39,066 bases of DNA from Deltaproteobacteria bacterium (GTDB lineage: Bacteria > UBA10199 > SPLOWO2-01-44-7), in NCBI GenBank assembly GCA_016203765.1, contig JACQMB010000091.1:1-39066 (forward strand), read 5' to 3'. The notes beneath the pieces were generated by a model that saw only the letters and a list, made by a program, of their open reading frames with translations, had not been told where the DNA came from and made no database searches. Positions 7,746-15,500 of this stretch are shown one piece after another; the stretch's first letter is position 1, and every line of letters starts with the position of its first letter. A program made the translations under genes and the position numbers.

Positions 7746-10673
7746 TCATTTATTCCTCACTTTGGTCAAATAAGTAATCGCCGGTCCCACATTTAAATCC
7801 TCCAGAACGTGATAGCCGCGCGGGCCTTTCTTTAACTGTGACACTTTGGATTCCGGATCGTTCATGTCGCCAAAAACGATCGCGTCGGCCGGACAGCTCT
7901 GCTGACAGGCCGTCTTGATTTCCCCATCCCTCACCTTCCTGCCAAAATCCTTGGCCTTGTCCTTCCCCTCCTGAATCCGCTGGACGCAAAAAGTGCATTT
8001 TTCCATCACCCCTTTTTCGCGCACGGTCACGTCGGGATTGAGGACCATGGCCAGGGGGCTCTTCTCCTTCCAGAGATATTCAAACCAATTAAACCGCCTC
8101 ACCTTGTAGGGACAATTGTTCGAACAATACCGAGTGCCGACACAGCGGTTGTAGACTTGGACGTTCAACCCCTCTTCGTTATGAAGCGTGGCCAGCGTGG
8201 GACAGACCGTCTCGCACGGGGCGTTTTCGCAATGCTGGCAGAGCATCGGCTGGGAGGTGACGTCGGGATTGTTTTCATCGCCCGAATAGTAACGGTCAAT
8301 CCGAATCCAATGCATCTCGCGGCCCTGCTTGACCCTCTCTTCCCCGACCACGGGAATGTTGTTTTCAGCCTGACAGGCAATCATGCAGGCACTGCAACCG
8401 GTGCAAGCGTTCAGATCGATCGCCATCCCCCAGCGGTGCCCTTCATATTTATGTCCGGACCACATGCTGGGGAGAGGGATTACCTCCTCGTTGCCGGCCT
8501 TCGGATTTTTTTGATACTCGGCAAAAGTCGTCTCCTTAATAATCGGCCGTCCATAAACCTGAAAATGCTGTTGGGTGGTGGGGAGTTTCATCCACTGGCC
8601 GGTTTTTTCGATTGTGACCGGCAAAACGGGGGCGGCAAAGGCAAAGGCGTTGGCGCCGAGGTTGTTGCCTACCTGCCCCGCCGCCGTCCGGCCGAAACCC
8701 AAAGGCACGGCGGCCACATCCTCATGCAAGCCGGGTTGAATATAAATGGGAAGTTCGACGGTCGTCCCGTCGTCGGTTTTGAGTTTAACAATATCCCCCT
8801 CTTTCAATTTTTCGGCCTTGGCCTTTTCGGGGGCAAGGGCCACGTAATTTCGCCAGGTCATCTTGGTGACCGGGTCGGGGAGCTCCTTGAGCCAGCCGTT
8901 GTTGGCCGACCGGCCGTCGTAGGCGGGGAGGGTGGGGTAAGTGACCAAGAGGGGACCAGGGACCAGGGACCAGGGACCAGGGACCTTAAGAGTTGGCAAA
9001 ATATTTGTATTAAATTTCCGAAGAGAATATGTGTTTGCCGATCTTCTGGAATCAAAAATGCCATCGCGCAAAACCGTTTCCCAGAAGGTTTGAAAGGAGG
9101 AGGTTAAACCAAATTTCTTGTAAATATTTTCATTCCAATAATTTTTCAAATATTCGTACCATAGTTGTTGGTCCCTGGTCCCTGGTCCCTGGTCCCTGGT
9201 CCATTTCAATAAGCTCTCCTGAAATGCCCTGGTGTTAAACAACGGAGCCACCGCCGGCTGGCGCAGGCTGAGGAGCCCTTCAATCGGTTCGGCGTCCCCC
9301 CAGTTTTCCAGATAATGATGGTCCGGCAGAACCCAGCCGGCCTTCAAGGCGGTCTCATCGACTCGGTCGGCAAAGCTGAGGGTGTGAGGAACTTTGGCCG
9401 CCGCCTCTTCAAAACCGGCGCCCTTGGGAAGCGTGTAGGCCGGATTCGCCTTGTATATCAAAAGACAATCCACGCGCCCCTCTTTCATTTCCCGAATCAA
9501 ATTTTTCAAATCGCTCGTAGCGCGGTTGTTTTGGTGCGAGGGGGTTCCAAACTCAATCGTTTCTCCCTCATTTTCAAAAAGATGATTTAAATGATTGGCC
9601 GCGACGTGCAAGGCTACACCAATTTCCCCTTTCAGGGAATATCCCCCTCCCAGGATCAGCGATTCGCCGCGATGTTTTTGAAGGTCCGCGGCCAGACGGC
9701 GCAGGATGGAAAGGTCAATCCCCGTTTCGGCGGCCGCTTTTTCCATCGGGTATTCCCCCGCCAGTCCCAGCGCGATCTTGATTTCATTGCCGGGCCGAAC
9801 CGGAATATGCAGATCGGCGTTGGAGCCGGTCACGGTGGGATAACTTTCAAAAACAACCAGACGGTTCATCATCCCATCGTGCAGATTGCGGCGCTGAGAA
9901 AATTGTTTGGTAAATTCCACCGGCGAAAGCCAGGTGCCCAAAAAATCGGCTCCAAAAGAAACGATCAACTTGGCCTTGTCGAAACGGTAATGGGGAATGA
10001 AGGCCTCGCCATAGCTTAAACGATTCGCCTCGCGCAATTCTTCCAAAGCAAGGGGTTCATAAACGATCTGCCTGGCATTGGGAAATTGGCTTAAAAATTC
10101 GTCGATCACTTTTTGGGTGGCTGGGCTTTCGATATGGCCGGTCAGAAGGCGAAGAGCGCCGCTCTTTTCTTTTACCTCTTTTAAAATGGCCGCCATCGAT
10201 TGATCCACTTCCTCCCAGGAGACGGCTTCCCAGGATGGACTACGGACTACGGACCGCGCCGTGCCCTGAGCTTGTCGAAGGGGACTACGGACCGGTCCCC
10301 GCAGGCGGTCAGGATCGTAAAGATTCAACAGCGAAGCCTGCCCGCGGGCGCACAATCCGCCCTGATTCATCGGGTGATCGGGGTTTCCCTCCAGCTTGAT
10401 GGGACGACCCTCCCGGACCTTGGCCAGCATCCCGCAAGCGGCGGGGCACTCCCCGCAGGTGGTGGCGTACCAGTTGGCCACACCCGGTGTTACCTCTTCC
10501 GGTTTGTTCAGATAGGGAACGATTTTTTCCACGGGGCGGCGGGCGCACCCGGCCGCCGAGGCCATCGCCAACGCCGCCCCCATCAACTTAAGGAATTCCC
10601 GGCGATCGACCCCTTCGGGACGTTCATCCTGCCCCTGCTCAAACTCCGGATGTTTCCAGTGCTTTTCACTCAT
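7746..10673 (-). CDS. actB: ACIII subunit B (molybdopterin-like domain fused to FeS domain)
   Basis: Large peripheral subunit of Alternative Complex III, 975 residues. The N-terminus has a twin-arginine motif (RREFLK, Arg24-Arg25) followed by a lipobox with Cys43, so it is probably a Tat-exported lipoprotein. Residues ~65-730 resemble the molybdopterin oxidoreductase family and keep an N-terminal Cys set (Cys73, Cys76, Cys80, Cys108). The C-terminal ferredoxin-like domain carries the cluster motifs CTGCSACMIAC, CQHCENAPCETVC, CVGTRYCSNNC, CTFC and CQQSC. Three in-frame blocks of heptad repeats interrupt it, at about residues 127-146, 491-501 and 563-574. The start lies 2 nt after actA. Confidence 0.95.
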   Translation of the reverse strand: MSEKHWKHPEFEQGQDERPEGVDRREFLKLMGAALAMASAAGCARRPVEKIVPYLNKPEEVTPGVANWYATTCGECPAACGMLAKVREGRPIKLEGNPDHPMNQGGLCARGQASLLNLYDPDRLRGPVRSPLRQAQGTARSVVRSPSWEAVSWEEVDQSMAAILKEVKEKSGALRLLTGHIESPATQKVIDEFLSQFPNARQIVYEPLALEELREANRLSYGEAFIPHYRFDKAKLIVSFGADFLGTWLSPVEFTKQFSQRRNLHDGMMNRLVVFESYPTVTGSNADLHIPVRPGNEIKIALGLAGEYPMEKAAAETGIDLSILRRLAADLQKHRGESLILGGGYSLKGEIGVALHVAANHLNHLFENEGETIEFGTPSHQNNRATSDLKNLIREMKEGRVDCLLIYKANPAYTLPKGAGFEEAAAKVPHTLSFADRVDETALKAGWVLPDHHYLENWGDAEPIEGLLSLRQPAVAPLFNTRAFQESLLKWTRDQGPGTRDQQLWYEYLKNYWNENIYKKFGLTSSFQTFWETVLRDGIFDSRRSANTYSLRKFNTNILPTLKVPGPWSLVPGPLLVTYPTLPAYDGRSANNGWLKELPDPVTKMTWRNYVALAPEKAKAEKLKEGDIVKLKTDDGTTVELPIYIQPGLHEDVAAVPLGFGRTAAGQVGNNLGANAFAFAAPVLPVTIEKTGQWMKLPTTQQHFQVYGRPIIKETTFAEYQKNPKAGNEEVIPLPSMWSGHKYEGHRWGMAIDLNACTGCSACMIACQAENNIPVVGEERVKQGREMHWIRIDRYYSGDENNPDVTSQPMLCQHCENAPCETVCPTLATLHNEEGLNVQVYNRCVGTRYCSNNCPYKVRRFNWFEYLWKEKSPLAMVLNPDVTVREKGVMEKCTFCVQRIQEGKDKAKDFGRKVRDGEIKTACQQSCPADAIVFGDMNDPESKVSQLKKGPRGYHVLEDLNVGPAITYLTKVRNK
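8953..8985. repeat. Heptad repeat (GGACCAG) inside actB
   Basis: About four and a half GGGACCA units. In the actB frame they read VPGPWSLVPGP, a stop-free phase of the repeat. Confidence 0.88.
9170..9202. repeat. Heptad repeat (GGTCCCT) inside actB
   Basis: About four and a half GGTCCCT units, opposite in orientation to the block at 8953. In the actB frame they read TRDQGPGTRDQ. Confidence 0.88.
10237..10295. repeat. Composite repeat in actB: heptads flanking a CCCTGAGCTTGTCGAAGGG palindrome-like element
   Basis: GGACTAC units at 10237-10255 and 10281-10292 flank CCCTGAGCTTGTCGAAGGG at 10264-10282, a short REP-like sequence that I know from many bacterial genomes. The whole block is in frame in actB (reads RSPLRQAQGTARSVVRSP). 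Confidence 0.8.
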
Positions 10674-10675
10674 AA

Positions 10676-11215
10676 CTAATGGTGACAGGTATCACAGCTC
10701 GTCGGCGCCTTTTCCTTCCGATGACACTCGACGCAAAATCCCATGTTCAACCGCTCCTGTTGGGTAACCTTTTGCATCCGCTCTACCTTCCCATGACACT
10801 TCTCGCAAGCAATCCCTTTGGCGATATGCCTCTTGTGCGAAAAAAAGACAAAATCGGCCACATCATGGACCTTGACCCATTCCAACGAATCCCCCTGTTC
10901 GATCAGAGTCTTCATCTTTTGAATGTGCGGCGAGTCGATCCTGACCACCGAGTGGCAGTTCATGCAGACATTCATGCTGGGAATGGTGGCATGCCTCGAT
11001 TGATCAGCCGCCGCATGGCAATATTGGCAGTCAATCTTTAGCTGGCCGGCGTGAAGTTCGTGGCTGAAGGGAATCGGCTGATCCGGGGCGTAGCCTCGGT
11101 TGTCCCCCAGCTTATACCAGAACCAAAAAACCCCCAAACCCAGCCCGCTGGCCAGGGCGAGAGGCAAAATGGTTTTCAACCGGCTTGATTTTAGTTTAAT
11201 CAACGTCCGCATCAC
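10676..11215 (-). CDS. actA: ACIII subunit A, pentaheme cytochrome c
   Basis: First subunit of Alternative Complex III, 179 residues. It has one N-terminal membrane anchor (about 15-35) and a periplasmic domain with five CxxCH heme sites: CQYCH, CMNCH, CEKCH, CVECH and CDTCH. This is the pentaheme count expected for ActA. GTG 11215 and ATG 11212 are adjacent possible starts, and neither has a clear ribosome binding site. It opens the act-cta operon; a promoter-like sequence lies just upstream. Confidence 0.94.
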   Translation of the reverse strand: MMRTLIKLKSSRLKTILPLALASGLGLGVFWFWYKLGDNRGYAPDQPIPFSHELHAGQLKIDCQYCHAAADQSRHATIPSMNVCMNCHSVVRIDSPHIQKMKTLIEQGDSLEWVKVHDVADFVFFSHKRHIAKGIACEKCHGKVERMQKVTQQERLNMGFCVECHRKEKAPTSCDTCHH

Positions 11216-11230
11216 GAAAATGGTACGCGG

Positions 11231-11259
11231 TTTTTAGGAGAAGCGGCCCGGAATGTAAA
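11231..11259 (-). promoter_or_regulatory. Predicted sigma70-type promoter of the act-cta operon
   Basis: On the minus strand TTTACA (11254-11259), a 17-nt spacer and TAAAAA (11231-11236) precede actA by about 15 nt. The motif begins shortly after a partial copy of the big repeat gene's 3' tail. It is inferred from consensus only. Confidence 0.45.
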
Positions 11260-11275
11260 GGATATTTACCGAATT

Positions 11276-11326
11276 TCCAGCACCGCCTCCGGCCCTTGGG
11301 CCGGGGGGGAGCCCTTCAGGGAGGCA
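11276..11326 (-). pseudogene. Partial copy of the 3' tail of the 1158-residue repeat gene (copy 3)
   Basis: On the minus strand this stretch reads ASLKGSPPAQGPEAVLEIR and a stop, against AALKSSPLAQGPEAVLRIQ and a stop at the end of the large gene (12583). The DNA is close to identical through the GGCCCAAGG and GGAGGCGGTG core. The frame continues without interruption from just after the stop of the DUF2283 gene. It is either a remnant of a lost paralogue or a duplicated gene end. Confidence 0.75.
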
Positions 11327-11337
11327 AAATACGAGGC

Positions 11338-11556
11338 CTACCCGGCCATTCTGGAAGCGGTGATTGGAAGTGAAACGGTTTCGAGGCGGGTCAAATCCAA
11401 TTTGGATTTGGCATGATCAATATCAATGCCGACCACATTGCCGGATTTATCAAAATCAACAAGTAGCCCTTGGGCAATCTCGCGTGTTTCCACGCTTTTT
11501 TTGGGGCTTAACTCAATATAAAGGGAATCGGTGTCACGATAATAGTTGAGTTTCAT
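11338..11556 (-). CDS. DUF2283 family small protein
   Basis: 72-residue protein with the DUF2283 pattern: KLNYYRDTDSLYIELS, then GLLVDFDKSGNVVGIDIDHA. Members are small all-beta proteins that often sit in two-gene modules resembling toxin-antitoxin loci; the biochemical role is not known. I chose ATG 11556 because homologous sequence starts there; an in-frame start at 11604 would add 16 unrelated residues. It overlaps the upstream small gene by 23 bp, indicating one transcript. Only the family is firm. Confidence 0.85.
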   Translation of the reverse strand: MKLNYYRDTDSLYIELSPKKSVETREIAQGLLVDFDKSGNVVGIDIDHAKSKLDLTRLETVSLPITASRMAG

Positions 11557-11797
11557 GAGATCTTTTGAATTTATGGACGGCAGGATAGCCGATACGAAAA
11601 ACACGGAACAACCTGTTCGGAAAGGCCTTCATAGCCTTCAGCGCCACCTTCAGCTCATCCCTGCCAATAAAATATTTTCCCGAATCAGGTTCAATCGCAA
11701 TAATCCTCCCCTTATATTTTGGGATAAGATGCCGCAACAGCCTCCGGTAAACTCTTTCCCCCTTACTGCTCAACCTTTTAAGCTTCTTCTCGACCAT
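11534..11797 (-). CDS. Small unknown protein, DUF5678-like partner of DUF2283
   Basis: 87 residues. The core (YKGRIIAIEPDSGKYFIG, then ALKAMKAFPNRLF) resembles small proteins with a 'KY.G..IAIE..sG.yfiG' strand-helix pattern that pair with DUF2283 or retropepsin-like genes. The N-terminus is basic and helical. I do not assign a function. It is the first gene of a two-gene cassette with its own promoter-like sequence about 8 nt upstream of the ATG, so the message may be leaderless. Confidence 0.7.
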   Translation of the reverse strand: MVEKKLKRLSSKGERVYRRLLRHLIPKYKGRIIAIEPDSGKYFIGRDELKVALKAMKAFPNRLFRVFRIGYPAVHKFKRSHETQLLS

Positions 11798-11805
11798 ACA
11801 GATAC

Positions 11806-11834
11806 AAGTTATTTTAAGCCGATCCGTTTGTCAA
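11806..11834 (-). promoter_or_regulatory. Predicted promoter of the DUF2283 cassette (possibly leaderless)
   Basis: On the minus strand a perfect TTGACA (11829-11834), 17-nt spacer and TAACTT (11806-11811) end 8 nt before the ATG at 11797. No ribosome binding site fits between. The -35 box lies just beyond tail copy 2. Confidence 0.55.
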
Positions 11835-11852
11835 CGGCGGCTCTCACCAATC

Positions 11853-11941
11853 CGTAGCACCGCCCCCGTCCCTTGGGCCAGGGGGGAGCTCTTCAGGGGG
11901 CGAGGACTTTTTTGGCCCCCCTCCCCCACGCCTTGGTGATT
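11853..11941 (-). pseudogene. Partial copy of the 3' tail of the 1158-residue repeat gene (copy 2)
   Basis: About 88 bp aligns with 12594-12681 in the large gene's end, with long identical runs such as CCTTGGGCCAGGGG and GGAGCTCTTCAGGG. One base is missing relative to the parent (CGCCCCCTGA on the minus strand), which shifts the frame, so it is a remnant and not a functional C-terminus. It lies between the stop of the DUF5615 gene and the promoter of the next cassette. Confidence 0.8.
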
Positions 11942-11987
11942 CCGCAGTTGTCTCCACACTGTCTAAACCCCCTCTGTTTGGATGCTG

Positions 11988-12320
11988 CTATGGAATTGCC
12001 AGAAAGGAGGCGTCCGAATCGTCTAAAAAAAAACGGATTTCTTCTTGGTAACTACGAATGATTGCTTCGAGGTCTTTTGTTTTAACATTGCCTGTTCTTA
12101 ACCAAATCACTTTTGGCGGAAATCCAAAAAGAAAACTCCGCTGATGAAAATCGGAGTCCTTAGAAACAATGACGTAACCATGAGACTTCGCAAATTCCCA
12201 AACAACCTCATCCTCCGCCTGTTTCAGGCCGTGATCCCTAACGTGTGATGCGCCGGGAAATAAACCCGAGAGACTTTGAACCAAGCGGGGGGAGATGTTT
12301 TGATCCAAAAGGAATTTCAC
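11988..12320 (-). CDS. DUF5615 PIN-like protein, probable toxin of a toxin-antitoxin pair
   Basis: 110 residues with the DUF5615/PIN-like start KFLLDQNISPRLV, followed by a second acidic region (HGLKQAEDEVVWEFA) and VIVSKDSDFHQRS. These Asp/Glu positions form the expected metal-binding site of PIN-type RNases. Its ATG overlaps the stop of the DUF433 gene by 4 bp, the classic antitoxin-toxin arrangement for this pair. No truncation is visible. RNase activity is inferred from the family. Confidence 0.9.
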   Translation of the reverse strand: MKFLLDQNISPRLVQSLSGLFPGASHVRDHGLKQAEDEVVWEFAKSHGYVIVSKDSDFHQRSFLFGFPPKVIWLRTGNVKTKDLEAIIRSYQEEIRFFLDDSDASFLAIP

Positions 12321-12541
12321 CTGGACAAAGTCTGGAGTCTTCGCTCTCGATCTGCAGCGAACGTCAAGCAGGCTTTAATATCTTCCAGGGTCAAATCAGG
12401 AAAATCTTTAAGGATTTCCTCAACCGTCATTCCGGAGGCTAAATAATCCAACACCTCATAAACGGTGATACGCAAGCCGCGGATACAGGGTTTGCCCCCT
12501 CTTTTGCCAGGCTCGATGGTGATGTGCTTTTGATAATCCAT
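12317..12541 (-). CDS. DUF433 antitoxin-like protein
   Basis: 74 residues with the DUF433 signature: HITIEPGKRGGKPCIRGLRI, then TVEEILKDFPDLTLEDI. This winged-helix-like fold is the usual antitoxin partner of DUF5615 PIN-like proteins and probably autorepresses the operon. I chose ATG 12541 because the family starts there; the open frame upstream runs into the large gene's tail. A TTGACC/CATTCT promoter-like pair ends about 6 nt before the ATG, so translation may be leaderless. Confidence 0.9.
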   Translation of the reverse strand: MDYQKHITIEPGKRGGKPCIRGLRITVYEVLDYLASGMTVEEILKDFPDLTLEDIKACLTFAADRERRLQTLSR

Positions 12542-12547
12542 ATTGCA

Positions 12548-12576
12548 AGAATGGAGCAACCCCAAAAAAAGGTCAA
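12548..12576 (-). promoter_or_regulatory. Predicted promoter of the DUF433/DUF5615 cassette (possibly leaderless)
   Basis: TTGACC (12571-12576), 17-nt spacer and CATTCT (12548-12553) on the minus strand. The -35 begins 7 nt after the large gene's stop, and the -10 ends 6 nt before the antitoxin ATG. The -10 match is weak. Confidence 0.4.
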
Positions 12577-12582
12577 GTCCTT

Positions 12583-15500
12583 TCACTGAATCCGCAACAC
12601 CGCCTCCGGTCCTTGGGCCAGGGGGGAGCTCTTCAGGGCGGCGAGGATTTTTGTGGCCCCCGTCCCCCACGCCTTCGTGACGGCGTATCTTCCGCCGCCC
12701 AAATCGCTGATCCGGAGCTTGGCGTAGTTCCGGGCTTGATTTTTCTCTCCCACCGCCAGCGGCGAGGGGTTGACAAGACTTCCGTCGGCGTGCACTTGCA
12801 TCTGCCAGATGATTTCGGAGGGTCTTTGGCCTTTCTCTTCGGCCACGGTTTGAAACATCGCCTCAATGTCGCTCGGCTCCATTGTGGAAAGATCGTCTGT
12901 GCGCAAAGCCCTCAAACCGATCCAGCCGTCGGCGCGGATGGTCAAAACCTCCTTCAGCCCCTCCGCTCTTCTCAAACCCTCCACCACATTTTTGGCCCCC
13001 GTCCCCCGTGCTTTCGTGACGGCGTATCTCCCGCCGCCCAAATCGCTGATCCGGAGCTTGGCGTAGCCGTAGCCCTTATTTTCCTCCCCCACCGCCAACG
13101 GCGAGGGGTTGACAAGACTTCCGTCGGCTTGCACCAGCGTCTGCCAGATGATCTCGGAGGGTCTTTGGCCTTTCTCTTCGGCCGCGGCTTGAAACATCGC
13201 CTCGATGTCGCCCGTCTCCATTGTGGAGAGATCGTCTTTATGCAAAGCCCTCAAACCGATCCAGCCGTCACTGCGGATGGTCAAAACCTCCTTCAGTCCC
13301 TCCGATCTTCTCAAACCCTCCACCACATTTCTGGCCCTCGTCCCCCGCGCCTTCGTGACGGCGTATCTTCCGCCTCCCAAATCGCTGATCTGGATTTTGG
13401 CGTAGTTTGTGGATTGATTTTCCTCCCCCACCGCCAGCGACGAGGGGTTGCTAAGACTTCCGTCGGCTTGCACCAGCGTCTGCCAGATGATCTCGGAGGG
13501 TCTTTGGCCTTTCTCTTTGGCCACGGCTTGAAACATCGCCTCGATGTCGCCCGTCTCCATTGTGAAAAGATCGTCTTTGCGCAAAGCCCTCAAACCGATC
13601 CAGCCGTCACTGCGGATGGTCAAAACCTCCTTCAGCCCCTCCGCTCTTCTCAAACCCTCCACCACATTTTTGGCCCCCGTCCCCCGTGCTTTCGTGACGG
13701 CGTATCTCCCGCCGCCCAAATCGCCGATCCGGAGCTTGGCGTAGTCCCGGGATTGATTTTCTTCCCCCACCGCCAGCGGCGAGGGGTTGCTAAGACTTCC
13801 GTCGGCTTGCACTCGCGTCTGCCAGATGATCTCGGAGGGTCTTTGGCCTTTTTCCCCGGCCACCAGATCAAAAAGAGTCTCCAAATCGGCCGGAGCGGTC
13901 TGGTCCAACGCATCCAGACGCCCTGGCCTGAAATAGTCACCCAAAATGCGCCTCCCCAGATGACGCTCCACATATTTTTTGCCAACCAGATTCCCCAAAG
14001 CCTTAAAGAAATTTCTCCGGACCCCCGGATTTTCGGGGGAAACCCCCTCTTCCAAATAGCGCCTCAAGGTTTCAGTCTTAATGCCGGAAACGGCTCCCAA
14101 CATCCCTCCGTATCTCCGAATCACCATGTAGCGAGCCGCCTTGAGAAGGGCCTGTTCATTGTCGGGAAGATGTTGCGGCATCGGATGCCGCGTCTCGTAA
14201 TAGCGAAGACGATCCAGCGCCCAGGCGTGCAAAAGAAAACCGGACTCTCTTGAATCCAGCCCCAGGGCCTCCGCCAGTCTCTCCACCGTCAGTCTCGCGT
14301 TGGGGACAAACCGCCCGGCCAGAAGGTCTTCCGACAACTCCTGCGAATATCCCAAACCAAACGCGATCGCGCCGGCATTGGGAACGGGGGACAATTGCCT
14401 CAAATAACGCCCCAAATTTTCCCCCGCCGCCTCCCCAAACAGGTCAATCGTTAATACATCGGTATCCTTTAATACCTCCCTCCCGCCGCGGGGGCCTGCG
14501 GGACGAGCGGATTTCAAAGGAGATCCCCTTTTAATCTCGCCGGCCTCCAAAATATAAACGCTCGGATCAAAGGCGGTCAGGCCCGGATGACGAAAAAACA
14601 TCCCGGCCAAATCGACAAACAGGGGGGCGCTTTGGGCCCCCAGATGCGCCCCCACCGACTGGAGGGCGTAGCGCAAGCCCCCGGCTCGCTCCACCCCGGC
14701 AAAAATCACCGCGGCTAGGGGGTCGCTTTGAAACTCGTCCACCCCTTCCACCAGCGCTTCCACGTGGATCACAATCGGGCGGACCCCCAAGACAAAATCG
14801 CGCCAGTCCAGATCCCGCCTCGCCTCGATTTCGGGATCGCCCGATATCACCAGGGCCGCCCGGTCCCGATAACGCCCCTCGGCTTGCAAACGGGCGGCCA
14901 AGGCCATGGCTTCCTCACGGCTCCCGGCGTAGACCGCCATCCTCGGTATTTTTTCCTCCCGGCTCAGTTCTCTATCCAGCTGAACGATGGTTTCTTCTAA
15001 ATGCTCCACCCTCTCGACCAAACCCAACTCCCCCCACGCCTCATGCACCGGCTTGTCCGTCGCCAAAGGTTTGGGCAGATAGACCCTTGTCTCCGGTTTG
15101 ATCACCAGTCCCTGTTTGAGAAGGGAGGGAAGGTCCTCCGAAAAAATCAGCCCCTTGGCCCCGCCGTAAATGCCGGCCGCCCCTTCCGCGACCGACTCGG
15201 TCAGGCCCAACAAAAATTGCCCCTCGACCTTTTGAATCTGAAAATCGGGACTCAAAAATCCCCCCTCCACCAGGACGCGAATGAACCGGCTCCGGTCTTT
15301 GTCCTCCGGGTCATCCTCGATCGGACGAACATGATGCTCCTTGTCCAAGATCACCACTCCCGCCCTGGCAAGCGCCCCGCGCAAGTCCGGCCCCTCCATC
15401 CGGCTCAACTCATGAATCGAGGCCAGGCGGATTTTAATCCCGTCCCTCTCGAAAATCGCTTGTTCTTTGTCTTGAATCGTTTCGCCCGTCAGACGGGAAA

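Noticed and set aside
12586..13887. Possible CRISPR-like array
   Set aside because: Units are 339 bp, contiguous, coding and in frame, with no spacers.
12613..14253. Plus-strand open frame of about 546 codons with internal periodicity
   Set aside because: The periodicity comes from the 339-bp repeats of the minus-strand gene; the antisense frame stays open because the repeat unit is a multiple of three.
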